A program made the position numbers and the translations under genes. A stretch of 10,692 nucleotides of DNA. Origin: JBKECY01 sp047975025 (GTDB taxonomy: Bacteria > Bacillota > Clostridia > Lachnospirales > Lachnospiraceae). The notes below the pieces were generated by a model, which was given only the letters and a program-made list of their open reading frames with translations, was not told the origin of the DNA and made no database searches. Location of the stretch: contig JBKECY010000041.1 in NCBI GenBank assembly GCA_047975025.1, positions 1-10,692 on the forward strand, in the 5' to 3' direction. Shown here piece by piece: positions 1-7,460 of the stretch (the first letter of the stretch is position 1; each line of letters opens with the position of its first letter).

Positions 1-30
1 ACCTGAGCGGTGCCGACCTGAGCGGTGCCG
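1..30 (+). repeat. Perfect 15-bp tandem duplication in pentapeptide-repeat codons
   Basis: Bases 1-15 are repeated exactly at 16-30 and the next two bases continue the pattern. In frame this encodes consecutive LSGAD pentapeptides, so it is the 3' end of a coding pentapeptide-repeat array rather than a separate element. Exact identity at the DNA level suggests recent unit duplication. The array continues upstream of the window. Confidence 0.8.
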
Positions 31-380
31 ACTATAACGAATCAACTGGCTTTTTCGCTCTTCAATGTCCGGAGAAGGGAAGCTTCATAGGCTACAAGAA
101 AGCACAGGGTTTTATCGTAGAACTGTTGATTTTGGATGATGCAAGGCGTAGCAGTGCGACAAGTCGAAAGTGCCGGTGCGATAAAGCGAAGGTGCTATCT
201 ATTACGAATAAAGACGGAAGCGAATCAAAACAACAAGTCGAAAGTGATTATGGTGGTGATTTTGTTTATACGGTCGGAGAGATAGTGGAAGAGCGAAGTT
301 TTTGTGGTGATAGATGGCAGGAATGCGCGGAAGGAATTCATTTCTTTATTACCCGCGATGAAGCTGTTAAATACAATTAG
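3..380 (+). CDS. Pentapeptide-repeat / DUF5758-type phage protein, 5' end missing
   Basis: The reading frame is open from the first complete codon at base 3 to the TAG at 378-380, so the N-terminus lies outside the window. The visible 125 residues start with two LSGAD pentapeptides, the signature of the right-handed quadrilateral beta-helix of pentapeptide-repeat proteins. A C-terminal domain follows with a CPEKGSFIGYKKA stretch, then RRSSATSRKCR and a final AEGIHFFITRDEAV. These phrases match, from memory, the DUF5758 domain that commonly follows pentapeptide repeats in phage and mobile-element proteins of Firmicutes. Its biochemical role is unknown. A TTG at 126 could serve as a start in isolation, but it would cut the domain in half and has no ribosome binding site, so it is not the real start. 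The next gene begins 15 bases after the stop. Confidence 0.75.
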   Translation: MSGADLSGADYNESTGFFALQCPEKGSFIGYKKAQGFIVELLILDDARRSSATSRKCRCDKAKVLSITNKDGSESKQQVESDYGGDFVYTVGEIVEERSFCGDRWQECAEGIHFFITRDEAVKYN

Positions 381-395
381 AGAGGGAGAATAATT

Positions 396-524
396 ATGAT
401 GTTTTGGACATGCCCACATTGTGGGGCAAATCTTGATCACGGTGAAAAATGTGATTGTGAAGGGGGTAGGAAGCATGATACTAAAAATCCGGTATCCAAG
501 CGGAGAGATAAAATTCATCCTTGA
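396..524 (+). CDS. 42-residue zinc-ribbon protein
   Basis: This very short gene is supported by an AGGGAG ribosome binding site at about 383-388 in front of tandem ATG codons (396 and 399), and by its protein content. The product begins MMFWTCPHCGANLDHGEKCD and carries Cys6, Cys9, Cys19 and Cys21, a CX2C plus CXC arrangement expected to bind one zinc ion. The C-terminal half is basic and polar (KHDTKNPVSKRRDKIHP) and could contact nucleic acid, although that is inference. Similar tiny CPxCG-type proteins are frequent in phage early regions and have no assigned function. Its last 50 bases overlap the next gene in another frame, which suggests coupled translation. The start could be either ATG. 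Confidence 0.72.
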   Translation: MMFWTCPHCGANLDHGEKCDCEGGRKHDTKNPVSKRRDKIHP

Positions 525-756
525 TATCTTTCTTCCATGTTCGATATCCGAGTGGAAGAAGGTAGTGAAAATGATGGTGGATTATTCAGATGCCAATACC
601 ATAAAGCAAGTAATTACCTACATGGGTGAAAGGATACAAGAAGCCCAGGAGGAATGTGACACAGGGGAAGCCAGCCGATACGCGGTAAAAACTTTAAATA
701 AGATGCCACGGCTGCTTGAGATATTAAAAGAGAAAACAGGAGGATTAGACAAATGA
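475..756 (+). CDS. Hypothetical phage protein, 93 aa
   Basis: I do not recognise this family. The ATG at 475 is chosen because an AGGGGG ribosome binding site at 461-466 lies 8 bases upstream. The frame stays open further 5', to a GTG at 421, but that stretch is the zinc-ribbon gene read in a different frame. The protein starts with a short beta-like stretch (MILKIRYPSGEIKFILDIFLP), followed by a charged, mostly helical region ending EILKEKTGGLDK. No signal peptide, membrane segment or catalytic motif is evident. The stop codon overlaps the next start in an ATGA at 753-756, so the two proteins are probably translationally coupled. Small proteins of this general kind are common just upstream of DUF2800 genes in Firmicutes phages; a role in the replication module is only a guess. 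Confidence 0.7.
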   Translation: MILKIRYPSGEIKFILDIFLPCSISEWKKVVKMMVDYSDANTIKQVITYMGERIQEAQEECDTGEASRYAVKTLNKMPRLLEILKEKTGGLDK

Positions 757-1145
757 TTAGAGTTGAATATGTAAATTTTGAGGATATGGTAGAGCAGGCG
801 AAAGTTTTAGTGAGTTTAGTTGGTGGTGCTTCTGGGTCCGTGCAAATCCCAGATCAAGTACCGGTACAAAACACACCAATACAGCAGCCAACAGATGTTC
901 CGGCAGTAGGTCAGGCGCCGGTACAAAATACACCGGTACAACAGCCAACAGCAGTGCCTACCGGGACCATGGTGTATACACTTGATGATCTGCAGGTAGC
1001 AGCCAACACACTGCTGACACCGGAACGGACGCCGGCACTGCAAGGTCTGTTGCAGAACTTTGGAATCACCTCTCTTCCGGATCTAGCACCGGAACAGTAT
1101 GGTGCCTTTGCAACGGCTCTTAGGGGGCTGGGGGCAAGCATATGA
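753..1145 (+). CDS. Hypothetical phage protein with Pro/Gln repeat linker, 130 aa
   Basis: The ATG overlaps the previous stop (ATGA) and has an AGGAGG at 738-743. Three parts can be seen. Residues 1-30 form an N-terminal segment. Residues 35-70 are a low-complexity linker in which the unit PVQNTPxQQPTxVP occurs twice with a 19-residue period. Residues 75-130 form a compact C-terminal domain (YTLDDLQVAANTLL, then PEQYGAFATALRGLGA). I recall this C-terminal phrase from many Firmicutes phage proteins encoded beside DUF2800 genes, but know of no established function. The architecture, a folded tail on a flexible linker, would suit a protein-interaction adaptor, which is inference. Its stop is again an ATGA overlap with the DUF2800 gene, so expression of the two is likely coupled. 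Confidence 0.75.
   Translation: MIRVEYVNFEDMVEQAKVLVSLVGGASGSVQIPDQVPVQNTPIQQPTDVPAVGQAPVQNTPVQQPTAVPTGTMVYTLDDLQVAANTLLTPERTPALQGLLQNFGITSLPDLAPEQYGAFATALRGLGASI
861..951 (+). repeat. Two imperfect 34-bp direct repeats, 57-bp period, inside a coding linker
   Basis: Bases 861-894 and 918-951 match at 30 of 34 positions. The spacing of 57 bases is 19 codons, so the frame is kept, and the repeat explains the duplicated PVQNTPxQQPT segment. It looks like an in-frame duplication of the linker and not a regulatory repeat. Confidence 0.8.
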
Positions 1146-2335
1146 TTGATCACAAAGAACGGGCTCACGCACTTTTGAGCGCTTCCGGTGCTCATCGGTG
1201 GTTAACGTGTACCCCTAGCGCCATTTTAGAAGAAGGGTTTCCGGACACTTCTTCTACGGCGGCAGCTGAAGGTACACTAGCACATGAATTGTGTGAACTC
1301 AAGTTGCGCAAGTACTTTTATAGTGCTGATCTGAGTAAGCAGAAATATACAAGGGAAGTAAATAAACTCAAAAAGCACGAGTTGTGGGATAACGAGATGG
1401 AAGAGTACACAGAAGTGTATCTTGACTACATCAAAGGTATTGCCCTGAAATTCCCTACTTCCCCTTACGTAGTCATTGAACAGAGAATGGACTTTAGTTC
1501 GTATGTACCTAGTGGATTTGGAACTGCAGATTGTATCTTATTATCGGGCAACACACTTCAAGTCATTGACTTTAAGTATGGTAGGAGCCCGGATGGCAGA
1601 GTAGATGCTGAGAATAATCCACAAATGATGCTCTATGCACTTGGTGCCTATGTGACTTATATGATGCTATATCGTATTGAAAATATCCGTCTTTCGATTA
1701 TTCAGCCAAGACTTCTTGATGGGATCACAGAGTGGCAGTGCGGTGTATCTGACCTGCTTGCCTTTGGTGAATATGTCAAAGAGCGGGCAGAGCTTGCAAT
1801 CAAAGGTGAGGGCGAATACGCGCCGGGGGTTAAGACCTGCCGGTATTGCCGGGCAAGAAGCAAGTGTCGTGCCAGAGCAGAGGAAAATGTTAAGCTGGCA
1901 TTTGCCGTAGATAAGATACCACCACTTATTACAAATGAAGAAATGGGCAAGTTCCTAAAGCAGGGCGAAGATGTTGCCAAATGGCTGAAAGATCTACAAG
2001 AGATTGCTCTGTCGGATTGTCTGGCGGGTAGAGTAGTACCCGGGTGGAAGGCCGTCGAGGGCAGGGGGTCCCGTGACTGGACAGACATGGACAAGGCTTT
2101 TGAAACACTTTTGAAAAGTGGAATGGCAGAAGAGAGCATTCTGTATGAAAGAAAACCTCTGACTTTGGCACAGGTAGAAAAAGTCATAGGTAAAAAGGAT
2201 TTCAATGATTCTGTGGGGGATTTTGTTTCCAAGAATCCGGGTAAACCCGCGCTGGTTCAAGAAAGTGATAAAAGGCCAGCAATCACAAATAAGGTGAGTG
2301 CTGAAGAAGCATTTGCGGATAATGATACTAATTAA
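1142..2335 (+). CDS. DUF2800 family PD-(D/E)XK nuclease, Fe-S (Cas4/AddB-like) type
   Basis: This 397-residue protein has the motif set of RecB/Cas4-like nucleases. His48 lies in GTLAHELCE, Asp130 in FGTAD, and Asp143-x-Lys145 in VIDFKYGRS, followed by Gln161-x3-Tyr165 (NPQMMLYALG). Cysteines typical of the Fe-S subgroup are also present: Cys23 (WLTCTPS) before the nuclease motifs, and Cys233, Cys236 and Cys242 in a CX2CX5C cluster after them. All expected catalytic and cluster ligands appear intact. The family is phage-encoded and usually paired with DUF2815, as here. A role in exonucleolytic end processing for recombination or replication is inferred from the fold. Residues 260-397 form a C-terminal extension without recognised motifs. 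The start overlaps the upstream stop (ATGA at 1142-1145); only G-rich sequence, not a clean AGGAGG, precedes it, so translation is probably coupled to the preceding gene. Confidence 0.88.
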   Translation: MIDHKERAHALLSASGAHRWLTCTPSAILEEGFPDTSSTAAAEGTLAHELCELKLRKYFYSADLSKQKYTREVNKLKKHELWDNEMEEYTEVYLDYIKGIALKFPTSPYVVIEQRMDFSSYVPSGFGTADCILLSGNTLQVIDFKYGRSPDGRVDAENNPQMMLYALGAYVTYMMLYRIENIRLSIIQPRLLDGITEWQCGVSDLLAFGEYVKERAELAIKGEGEYAPGVKTCRYCRARSKCRARAEENVKLAFAVDKIPPLITNEEMGKFLKQGEDVAKWLKDLQEIALSDCLAGRVVPGWKAVEGRGSRDWTDMDKAFETLLKSGMAEESILYERKPLTLAQVEKVIGKKDFNDSVGDFVSKNPGKPALVQESDKRPAITNKVSAEEAFADNDTN

Positions 2336-2359
2336 TTATTTTAAAAGGAGAACAATATA

Positions 2360-3019
2360 ATGAACAACGATCTGACGAATGTAACAACAGGAGAAGTAAG
2401 ACTAAGCTATGTACACCTATTCAAGCCATATGCCTATCAACCGGGACAGGAAGAAAAATTTCAGGCAACCATCCTGCTGCCTAAATCGGATGTGGCAACA
2501 AAGGCTCGTATTGATGCTGCCATTGAAGCTGCAAAGCAGAAAGGTGCCGGCGGAAGCTGGAATGGTATTATCCCACCGGTAGTTCCACTTCCTATCTATG
2601 ATGGCGATGGTGTAAGACCCTCGGATGGTATAGCGTTTGGACCTGAATGCAGAGGCTGCTGGGTATTTACGGCCAGCGCAAAAGCAGATTATCCGCCAGA
2701 GATTGTAGATCAACGAGGAAATCCTATTCTAAACCAGTCCGATATTTATTCGGGCGTATATGGGAAAGTCAATGTAACGTTCTTTCCATATTCCTTTGGT
2801 GGAAAAAAAGGAATTGGTTGTGGGCTGGGGCCGGTCATGAAGACAAAAGACGGAGAATCTCTAGGGGGGAGTGCACCATCCGCTGCGCAGGCATTTGGAG
2901 TACAAGCCGGTACAGCTTCCGGGGGATACGTACAGCAGCCTGCGTATACAGCGCAGCCACAAGCGGCTCCTATGCAGGCGCCTGGGGGAATTAACCCGAT
3001 TACTGGACAACCATATTAG
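2360..3019 (+). CDS. DUF2815 family protein, probable phage single-strand DNA-binding protein
   Basis: The 219-residue product has the features of DUF2815 proteins from Firmicutes phages: an early GEVRLSYVHLFKP segment, KFQATILLPKSD, a central GPECRGCWVFTASAK, and IYSGVYGKVNVTFFPYSF at about residues 129-146. The core of roughly 179 residues is followed by a Gly/Ala/Pro/Gln-rich tail (180-219) ending NPITGQPY. The family resembles OB-fold single-strand DNA-binding proteins, and its place between a nuclease and a DNA polymerase agrees with that; the binding activity itself is inferred. A flexible tail is common in SSB-like proteins, where it recruits partners. An AAGGAG at 2345-2350 precedes the ATG by nine bases. 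It lies 24 bases after the DUF2800 stop, in the same operon. Confidence 0.85.
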   Translation: MNNDLTNVTTGEVRLSYVHLFKPYAYQPGQEEKFQATILLPKSDVATKARIDAAIEAAKQKGAGGSWNGIIPPVVPLPIYDGDGVRPSDGIAFGPECRGCWVFTASAKADYPPEIVDQRGNPILNQSDIYSGVYGKVNVTFFPYSFGGKKGIGCGLGPVMKTKDGESLGGSAPSAAQAFGVQAGTASGGYVQQPAYTAQPQAAPMQAPGGINPITGQPY

Positions 3020-3027
3020 AAAATCAC

Positions 3028-3046
3028 GAGGGGCGAATAGCCCCTC
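3028..3046 (+). other. Perfect 7-bp GC-rich hairpin between the DUF2815 and polymerase genes
   Basis: GAGGGGC (3028-3034) and GCCCCTC (3040-3046) are exact inverted complements around a 5-base loop, starting 9 bases after the DUF2815 stop. No run of T follows, so it is not a clear intrinsic terminator. It may instead stabilise the upstream mRNA 3' end or cause partial attenuation before the polymerase gene. The polymerase AGGAGG follows at 3055-3060, outside the stem. Confidence 0.5.
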
Positions 3047-3065
3047 ATCTTAACAGGAGGATACT

Positions 3066-5039
3066 ATGCATCATTTATCTATCGATATAGAAACAAAAAG
3101 CAGTATTGATATCATGAGCGCAGGTGCTTATCGATATGCACAATCTGAAGACTTTGCAATCTTACTGTTTGCCTATCAATATGATGATGAAGAGGAAAAG
3201 GTTATAGATTTGACAGCTGGAGAGGTTATTCCGGATGAAATCATTCGGTTGTTGATAAATCCTAATATATTAAAACACGCCTATAATGCCGCTTTTGAAT
3301 GGTATTGCCTTAACAGGGCAGGATACCGAACACCGATTGAACAGTGGAGGTGTACCATGTTTCATGGTCTGTATTGTGGCTATACAGCCGGGCTTGATGC
3401 AACCGGAAAAGCTATTGGCCTGCCTCAGGATAAAAAGAAACTGACAACGGGAAAAGCACTAATCCGGTACTTTTGCAATCCTTGTAAGCCTACTAAGGCA
3501 AATGGAAATCGGACATGGAACCTCCCGAAGCATGATCCGGAAAAGTGGGAACTCTTTAAAGAATACTGTCTGCAAGATGTTGTTTCAGAACGGGCGATAT
3601 TAAAACGATTAGAGCAGTATCCGGTTCCGGATGCAGAAGAAAAGTTATGGCAGTCAGATATTAAAATGAATGCTTTTGGAGTAAATGCAGATTTACAGGT
3701 CATAGAGGGAGCATTGTATATTAATGATGTTAGTGTCCAAGAATTAACGGAAGAGGCTGTAAAAATAACAAGACTCCAGAATCCAAACAGTACCGCACAG
3801 CTAAAAACATGGCTGGAAGAACAAACAGGTGAAGAAATAGCAGACCTTCAAAAAGCAACGGTAGAGGAAATGCTAGGTAAGGAATACCCTGCACAGGTCA
3901 AGCGCATGCTGACTATTCGGCAGCAATTAGGAAAGACTTCCATAAAAAAGTATGATGCCATGAAAACAGCGCAGGGGTTAGACGGCCGTATCAGGGGGCT
4001 GACACAGTTCTATGGGGCAAATCGCACCGGGCGCTGGGCGGGACGATTGGTACAGGTGCAGAATCTTCCCCGAAACTATTTAAAGACACTTGATCTGGCC
4101 AGACAACTGGTTATTGAGAAGAATGCGGAAGGTATTAAAGTCCTCTACGGAAATGTACCGGACACGCTCTCTCAGCTGGTAAGAACTGCTTTTATTCCCT
4201 CAGAGGGGAATAAGTTCATTGTGGCAGATTTCTCTGCAATTGAAGCACGTGTGATAGCGTGGCTTGCTGGAGAACAGTGGGTGAATGAAGTGTTTGCGAC
4301 ACACGGCCGGATTTATGAAGCAACGGCTTCTCAGATGTTTCATGTTCCTATGGAGAAAATCGTTAAGGGGCAGCCGGAATATGATTTAAGACAAAAGGGG
4401 AAGGTGGCCACCTTAGCCCTAGGCTACCAAGGTGGAGTGAATGCTCTCATTGCCATGCGCGCTCTGGATATGGGGCTGTCCGAAAAAGAACTTCCGGAAA
4501 TTGTAAGCAGATGGAAACAGGCAAATCCAAGGATTGTCGATTTATGGTATGCCATAGATGGTGCGGCCTTTGCATGTATGCAGACAGCTGAACCACAAGC
4601 GATTCATAGGCTTATCTTCAGACTGGAAGGCGATCTTGTATATGGGCAGTGTTTTCTTACCGTTCAGTTGCCATCCGGAAGAAAACTGTTTTATCCTAAA
4701 CCTTTTTTGAAAGAGAACCAATTCGGCCGTATGGCAATACATTATTACACAGTAGGGCAACAGACGCGCAGATGGGAAGTGACCAGCGCATATGGCGGGA
4801 AAATGACTGAGAACATTGTGCAGGCCATCGCCAGGGACTGTCTGGCTGTCACTTTGAACCGGGTGGAAGAGAAGGGGCTCCAAACAGTATTCCATGTGCA
4901 TGATGAAGTCATTGTAGATGCACCGCAAGAGTATACAGTAGAAGAAATCTGTGCCTTGATGGACGAACCAATTGACTGGGCTCCGGGATTGATATTAAAA
5001 GGGGCGGGGTTTGAAACGAATTACTATATGAAAGATTAG
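3066..5039 (+). CDS. Family A (Pol I-like) phage DNA polymerase with 3'-5' exonuclease
   Basis: The 657-residue product has two parts. Residues 1-190 form a DnaQ-like proofreading exonuclease: Asp7 and Glu9 in SIDIET (Exo I), NAAFEW at 74-79 (Exo II, with Glu78 at the usual Asp position, as I recall for related phage enzymes), and Tyr167-x3-Asp171 in YCLQD (Exo III). The C-terminal part is a family A polymerase: TGRWAGR at 321-327, motif A DFSAIEAR with Asp388 and Glu393, motif B RQKGKVATLALGYQGG from Arg442 with Lys446 and Tyr454, and motif C HDE at 612-614. All metal-binding residues are present, so the enzyme should be active. No 5' nuclease domain is present and the length suits the Firmicutes phage type. 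AGGAGG at 3055-3060 fixes the start. The stop overlaps the ribosome binding site of the primase-helicase gene. Confidence 0.95.
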   Translation: MHHLSIDIETKSSIDIMSAGAYRYAQSEDFAILLFAYQYDDEEEKVIDLTAGEVIPDEIIRLLINPNILKHAYNAAFEWYCLNRAGYRTPIEQWRCTMFHGLYCGYTAGLDATGKAIGLPQDKKKLTTGKALIRYFCNPCKPTKANGNRTWNLPKHDPEKWELFKEYCLQDVVSERAILKRLEQYPVPDAEEKLWQSDIKMNAFGVNADLQVIEGALYINDVSVQELTEEAVKITRLQNPNSTAQLKTWLEEQTGEEIADLQKATVEEMLGKEYPAQVKRMLTIRQQLGKTSIKKYDAMKTAQGLDGRIRGLTQFYGANRTGRWAGRLVQVQNLPRNYLKTLDLARQLVIEKNAEGIKVLYGNVPDTLSQLVRTAFIPSEGNKFIVADFSAIEARVIAWLAGEQWVNEVFATHGRIYEATASQMFHVPMEKIVKGQPEYDLRQKGKVATLALGYQGGVNALIAMRALDMGLSEKELPEIVSRWKQANPRIVDLWYAIDGAAFACMQTAEPQAIHRLIFRLEGDLVYGQCFLTVQLPSGRKLFYPKPFLKENQFGRMAIHYYTVGQQTRRWEVTSAYGGKMTENIVQAIARDCLAVTLNRVEEKGLQTVFHVHDEVIVDAPQEYTVEEICALMDEPIDWAPGLILKGAGFETNYYMKD

Positions 5040-5051
5040 GAGGGGAAAGCT

Positions 5052-7460
5052 ATGCAGTACAATAGGCAATTGCAGATAAGCACAGCCGGCAGCCGTAAGG
5101 CAACACAGTGGCCGGCAAGCTCTATCCTCTGGTCTGAATTTGTTGACAGATTAAAATCACCGGTCAGGAGCACGGAAACTTATGATGAGTATATTTCTTA
5201 TACAAAACAAAAGCAGTCTGATCTAAAGGATGTAGGTGGATTTGTAGGTGGTACATTTGAACACGACCGGCGTAAGTCTGCTTATGCAAAGCAACGGGAT
5301 CTGATTACGCTGGACTTGGACAATATTCCAGCCGGTGAGACGAACAACATAATTAAGCGTGTCCACGGACTCGGCTGTGCTTCTGTGATTTACAGCACCA
5401 GAAAACATGCAGAATATGCGCCCCGGCTCCGCGTAGTTATCCCACTCGATAAAACGGCCACAGCAGATGAATATGAACCAGGAGCACGGAAGCTGGCTGA
5501 ATTGATAGGCTTGGAGTTCTGCGATCCGACCACGTTCGATGTAGAACGGCTCATGTATTGGCCAAGCTGCAGCAGGGATGGTATATATGTCTATGAGGTA
5601 AATGATTATGCGTTCTGCAGCAAAGGCGGCCTGTTGGGAATGTATGAGGATTGGAAAGATGTATCCACCTGGCCACAGGCGCCGGGTAGTGATGCCATAG
5701 AAAAGCGCAGGGCAGCCAAGCAGGAAGACCCCACGGCAAAACGAGGTGTAGTAGGAGCGTTCTGCCGGACGTACAGCATCACAGAGGCCATGGTCAAGTT
5801 CATACCAGGGATGTATGAGTCCACTGATCTGCAGGGGCGGTACACCTATGTGGGGGGCTCTACAACAGGCGGTGCGGTACTCTATGATGGGGACATGTTC
5901 CTTTATAGCCATCATGCCACAGATCCGTGCTCAGGGCTTTTGGTAAACGCATTTGACTTGATTCGGCTCCATATGTACGGAGATAGGGATCTTGAAGCAA
6001 AAGAGGGGACACCAGTTAATAAGCTGCCATCCTACATGTTAATGGCCAAGCTGGCCCTAGAGGATGAACCTGTGTCCGCCTGCATGGCACGTGAGAAATT
6101 TGAAGATGCCCAGGAAGCGTTTGGTATAAGTGATCAGGCGGAGATTGATTTTGACTGGCTAAAGACTCTAAAAATAGATGGAAACGGAAATTATGCAAAA
6201 ACCATTAACAACGCTGTACTAGTGCTTGAATATGATCCACTGCTGCGTGGGAAGATTGTTACGGATGAATTCGCAAATTGTGGCCTTTTACTTGGGGCGA
6301 TTCCATGGGATGAGAACCAGGAGCGGCGCCGATGGAGAGATTCTGACAATGCCGGATTTTATAACTATATGGAAACAAGATACGGTATCACCGGTAAAGA
6401 TAAACTTGATAATGCCCTTCTAATAAATGGTGCTAAGCACACAATAAACGCTGTGAAGCACTATCTGCAGTCAGTTACATGGGATGGGCAAAAGCGGGTC
6501 GATACATTGCTGTCTGACTATCTGGGGGCTGATGATAACCCTTATACTCGTGCGGTCATCAGAAAAGCACTATGTGCTGCTGTGGCCAGAGCTGTAAAAG
6601 GGTCTATGAAGTATGACTATATGCCAATATTTACAGGACCACAGGGCATAGGAAAGAGTACATTTTTAGCCATATTAGGGCAAGAGTGGTTCTCTGACAG
6701 CCTGACGACCTTTGAGGGCAAGGAAGCGGCAGAACTGATTCAGGGTACCTGGATCAATGAGGTTGGAGAACTAACAGCAATGACGAAGCAAGAGACCAGT
6801 GCGGTCAAGCAGTTCTTAAGTAAAACGGATGATATTTACCGTGCTGCTTACGGAAAGAATGTGCAGAAATACCCCCGCAGATGCGTGTTCTTTGGGACAA
6901 GTAATGATACAGAGTTTCTTAAGGATGCCACAGGGAACCGGCGCTTTTGGCCGGTGGATGTAGGGGTGAATCAACCTGTTAAATCTATATGGGATGATCT
7001 GCCACAGGTGGTGGATCAGATATGGGCTGAATGCTACTGTTACTGGATGTTAGGCGAGAAGCTGTTTCTGCCACCGGAGATTGAAAAGCTGGCGCAGGAG
7101 CAGCAGGAAGATCACAAGGAAGGATCTGCAAAAGAGGGAATCATCTTAGATTACCTAGATAAAAAGATTCCGGTCGATTGGCATGATATGGATGTTTTGG
7201 CAAAGAGGATGTTCCTCAAAGGACTAACGCGGAAAGATGAAAATGAACTTATCGAGAGAGATAAAGTATGTGCTGCTGAAATATGGGTTGAATGTTTGAA
7301 TGGAGATTTGAAGTATATGAAGCGTCAGGATAGCGTTGAAATAAACAATATTCTGAAAGGGCTTACAGGCTGGGTGAAGAACAAGAATAAGCGTAGATAT
7401 GGGGAATATGGTATACAACGAGGGTTTGAGAGGTGCAACCATTATATTGGTAACACCTGA
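5052..7460 (+). CDS. VapE/VirE-type phage primase-helicase (AEP-like N-terminus plus AAA+ ATPase)
   Basis: This 802-residue protein combines two modules. The N-terminal region (about 1-190) has features of archaeo-eukaryotic-type primases: DLD at 88-90 in ITLDLDN, STRKH at 115-119, then RLRVVIPLD and ERLMYWPS. Residues 260-340 form a middle region and 360-470 a linker. The C-terminal region is the VirE/VapE ATPase (PF05272-like): Walker A GPQGIGKST at 529-537, Walker B WINEVGEL at 567-574, a sensor-like FFGTSND at 613-619, and an arginine-finger-like GNRRFWPVDV at 628-637. Such proteins unwind and prime phage DNA. The primase assignment is weaker than the ATPase assignment, since only short motifs support it. 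AGGAGG at 5038-5043 overlaps the polymerase stop. The last codons already contain part of the GGTAAC repeat cluster that continues downstream. Confidence 0.9.
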   Translation: MQYNRQLQISTAGSRKATQWPASSILWSEFVDRLKSPVRSTETYDEYISYTKQKQSDLKDVGGFVGGTFEHDRRKSAYAKQRDLITLDLDNIPAGETNNIIKRVHGLGCASVIYSTRKHAEYAPRLRVVIPLDKTATADEYEPGARKLAELIGLEFCDPTTFDVERLMYWPSCSRDGIYVYEVNDYAFCSKGGLLGMYEDWKDVSTWPQAPGSDAIEKRRAAKQEDPTAKRGVVGAFCRTYSITEAMVKFIPGMYESTDLQGRYTYVGGSTTGGAVLYDGDMFLYSHHATDPCSGLLVNAFDLIRLHMYGDRDLEAKEGTPVNKLPSYMLMAKLALEDEPVSACMAREKFEDAQEAFGISDQAEIDFDWLKTLKIDGNGNYAKTINNAVLVLEYDPLLRGKIVTDEFANCGLLLGAIPWDENQERRRWRDSDNAGFYNYMETRYGITGKDKLDNALLINGAKHTINAVKHYLQSVTWDGQKRVDTLLSDYLGADDNPYTRAVIRKALCAAVARAVKGSMKYDYMPIFTGPQGIGKSTFLAILGQEWFSDSLTTFEGKEAAELIQGTWINEVGELTAMTKQETSAVKQFLSKTDDIYRAAYGKNVQKYPRRCVFFGTSNDTEFLKDATGNRRFWPVDVGVNQPVKSIWDDLPQVVDQIWAECYCYWMLGEKLFLPPEIEKLAQEQQEDHKEGSAKEGIILDYLDKKIPVDWHDMDVLAKRMFLKGLTRKDENELIERDKVCAAEIWVECLNGDLKYMKRQDSVEINNILKGLTGWVKNKNKRRYGEYGIQRGFERCNHYIGNT

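Noticed and set aside
421..474. GTG start at 421 for the 93-residue protein
   Set aside because: These bases encode the zinc ribbon in another frame; ATG at 475 has a properly spaced AGGGGG.
2336..2359. Possible DUF2815-type leader RNA motif upstream of the DUF2815 gene
   Set aside because: A conserved RNA motif named for DUF2815 genes has been described, but only 24 bases separate the two genes here and no hairpin fits besides the ribosome binding site.
5223..5915. Minus-strand open frame of 230 codons inside the VapE gene
   Set aside because: It is antisense to a clearly coding primase-helicase frame and contains no recognisable motif or ribosome binding site.
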